Shown: piece after piece, positions 31,846-33,117 of the stretch | Layout: each line of letters begins with the position of its first letter | How positions within the stretch are numbered: position 1 is the stretch's first letter | Source: Syntrophus sp. (in: bacteria) | GTDB lineage: Bacteria; Desulfobacterota; Syntrophorhabdia; Syntrophorhabdales; Syntrophorhabdaceae | Assembly: GCA_013824835.1 (NCBI GenBank) | Contig: PNOM01000028.1 | Span: forward strand, 1 to 33,117 | Length of the DNA: 33,117 bases | Direction of reading: 5' to 3' | Position numbers and translations under genes: made by a program | Notes under the pieces: generated by a model | The model's input: the letters and a program-made list of their open reading frames with translations, nothing else | What the model was told of the DNA's origin: nothing | The model's database searches: none

Positions 31846-33117
31846 GTGAGTCGGGATATAAAGCATGATAAGAAATGGATACATCAACCCCTGAACGAAC
31901 TATCTGCCGATAAAAAGGGGGATATCTATAAAACAGTCATAGAAAACTCGAACGACGGCATTATTATTGTACAAGAGGATAAAAACCTCTTCTGTAATCA
32001 GAAATACCTTGAAATGTCAGGATATGAAAAAACCGATGGGGCTGCTTATACGTCCTTCTGTGCTTCAGTCCATCCCGATGACCGGAATATGGTGATGGAA
32101 AACATGCTCGGCCATCACACAGGCAAGCAAACCCCCTCAAGGTACGAATTCAGGATAATAGGGGAAAAAGGCTCGATGGTCCACGCGGAGGCATCATCTA
32201 CCGTAATCATGTATGAAGGTAAACCGGCATCCCTTAGTTTTATACGGGACATCACCACGCGAAAACAAATTGAGGAAACGTTGCATGAGCGTGCAGAACG
32301 TTTTCAATTATTGGCTGATGCTGCCTTCGAGGGGATAGTAATTCACGACAGGGGCGAGATTCTTGACTGTAATCAAGCCATGTTTGAGATGTTCGGGTAT
32401 AAGCCCAAAGAGGTAATTGGAAAGAGCGTAATGAGATTTATCCTGCCTGAATCAAGAGAACTCATCATGCGCCATATAGAGGCCGGCTCCGATGACCCTT
32501 ATGAAATAAAGATGGCAAAACAGGATGGAGCTACCCTTACGATGGAGGTAATTGAAGAGGCCATTCCCTTCAAAGGGCGAACGGCAAAGGTTGCAGCCCT
32601 CCATGACATCACTGACCGCAAATTGGCTGAAAAGTCACTCCGGGAATCAGAGCAGAGACTTGCCGATATCATTCAATTCCTTCCCGATGCAACCTTTGTG
32701 ATTGACCAGGAAGGGAAGGTTATTGCATGGAACCGGGCCATAGAAGAAATGACAGGCGTGAAAAGCGCGGACATGCTTGGAAAAGGAGATTACGAGTATG
32801 CAATCCCCTTCTATGGCGTGCGGAGACCCATACTGGTTGACCTCCTCTTTTTATCTGATCCTGAGATTGAAGCACGGTATGACTTTGTAGATAAAAAAGG
32901 GAATACATATTTCGTAGAAACATTTATTCAGGCTATGTATGGCGGGAAAGGCGCATATCTGTGGGCAACAGCCTCTAAACTCTTCAACAAAGACGGAAAT
33001 ATTGCCGGGGCTATAGAATCAATACGGGACATCACTGAGAGAAAACAAACAGAAAAGGCGCTGAAAGAAAGTGAAGATAAATACCGCAGTATCTTTGAAA
33101 ATGCGATCGAAGGCATA
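31846..33117 (+). CDS. multi-PAS sensor protein, cut by the window edge
   Basis: The open frame continues past the window end, giving 424 residues here. A stop at 31840-31842 leaves GTG 31846 as the first start; later ATGs would cut into the first PAS domain. Three PAS/PAC units are seen (about 30-145, 152-270 and 275-405), each ending in the linker form IRDITTRKQ, LHDITDRKL or IRDITERKQ, and a fourth begins with KYRSIFENAIEGI. The first unit contains NSNDGIIIV and the second AFEGIVIH. No output domain is visible; a histidine kinase or diguanylate cyclase is usual. No membrane segment is present, so it is probably cytoplasmic. Confidence 0.85.
   Translation, partial: MSRDIKHDKKWIHQPLNELSADKKGDIYKTVIENSNDGIIIVQEDKNLFCNQKYLEMSGYEKTDGAAYTSFCASVHPDDRNMVMENMLGHHTGKQTPSRYEFRIIGEKGSMVHAEASSTVIMYEGKPASLSFIRDITTRKQIEETLHERAERFQLLADAAFEGIVIHDRGEILDCNQAMFEMFGYKPKEVIGKSVMRFILPESRELIMRHIEAGSDDPYEIKMAKQDGATLTMEVIEEAIPFKGRTAKVAALHDITDRKLAEKSLRESEQRLADIIQFLPDATFVIDQEGKVIAWNRAIEEMTGVKSADMLGKGDYEYAIPFYGVRRPILVDLLFLSDPEIEARYDFVDKKGNTYFVETFIQAMYGGKGAYLWATASKLFNKDGNIAGAIESIRDITERKQTEKALKESEDKYRSIFENAIEGI

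Overview
This window reads as chromosome of a Gram-negative anaerobe. Two lipoproteins, a TonB-dependent outer-membrane receptor and a Phd/ParE toxin-antitoxin pair show an envelope of that type. The rimP-nusA-infB-rbfA-truB-rpsO-pnp core, a DHH-CBS-nucleotidyltransferase fusion like those of Geobacter relatives, an R-G-S-type NikR and dense multi-PAS signalling point to the former Deltaproteobacteria (Desulfobacterota), perhaps a syntrophic lineage. That placement is inference; no rRNA or tRNA gene is present to settle it.

Region 1 (1-18121, + strand) is one nearly continuous block of 18 genes. It begins with a leader hairpin and rimP, nusA, infB, ylxP, rbfA, nrnA, truB, rpsO and pnp (ribosome biogenesis, translation initiation, RNA turnover). 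It continues with an M16 peptidase, dut, a Xer-type recombinase, a DHH-CBS-poly(A)/CCA nucleotidyltransferase, scpA, sppA, a YkuD lipoprotein, queD and queE. Several neighbours overlap by 4-17 bases. A tandem heptamer array lies before sppA.

Region 2 (18149-23147, - strand) is a likely nickel-acquisition locus. It holds nikR and then a methyltransferase, a TonB-dependent receptor and a family-5 solute-binding lipoprotein in tight order. Two matching operator candidates (GTRYTAC-like heptamers as direct repeats 13 bases apart) lie before nikR and before the methyltransferase. The locus has no permease or ATPase; a lone DppC/NikC-type permease sits 7 kb away in region 4.

Region 3 (about 23180-24920) is gene-poor by comparison. 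A Phd/ParE pair and a STAS protein sit between two copies of a 90-base repeat in the same orientation. An attC-like hairpin begins at the toxin stop codon.

Region 4 (24918-33117, + strand) carries nudC, a zinc alcohol dehydrogenase-like protein, the lone ABC permease, a metallo-beta-lactamase-fold hydrolase, a MASE3-like/PAS/HisKA_2 sensor kinase, a TPP enzyme of the acetolactate-synthase type and the start of a multi-PAS sensor cut by the window edge. Two of these genes (nudC and the PAS gene) have promoters placed so that transcription would start at the start codon.

No CRISPR array, insertion sequence, tRNA or rRNA was seen.
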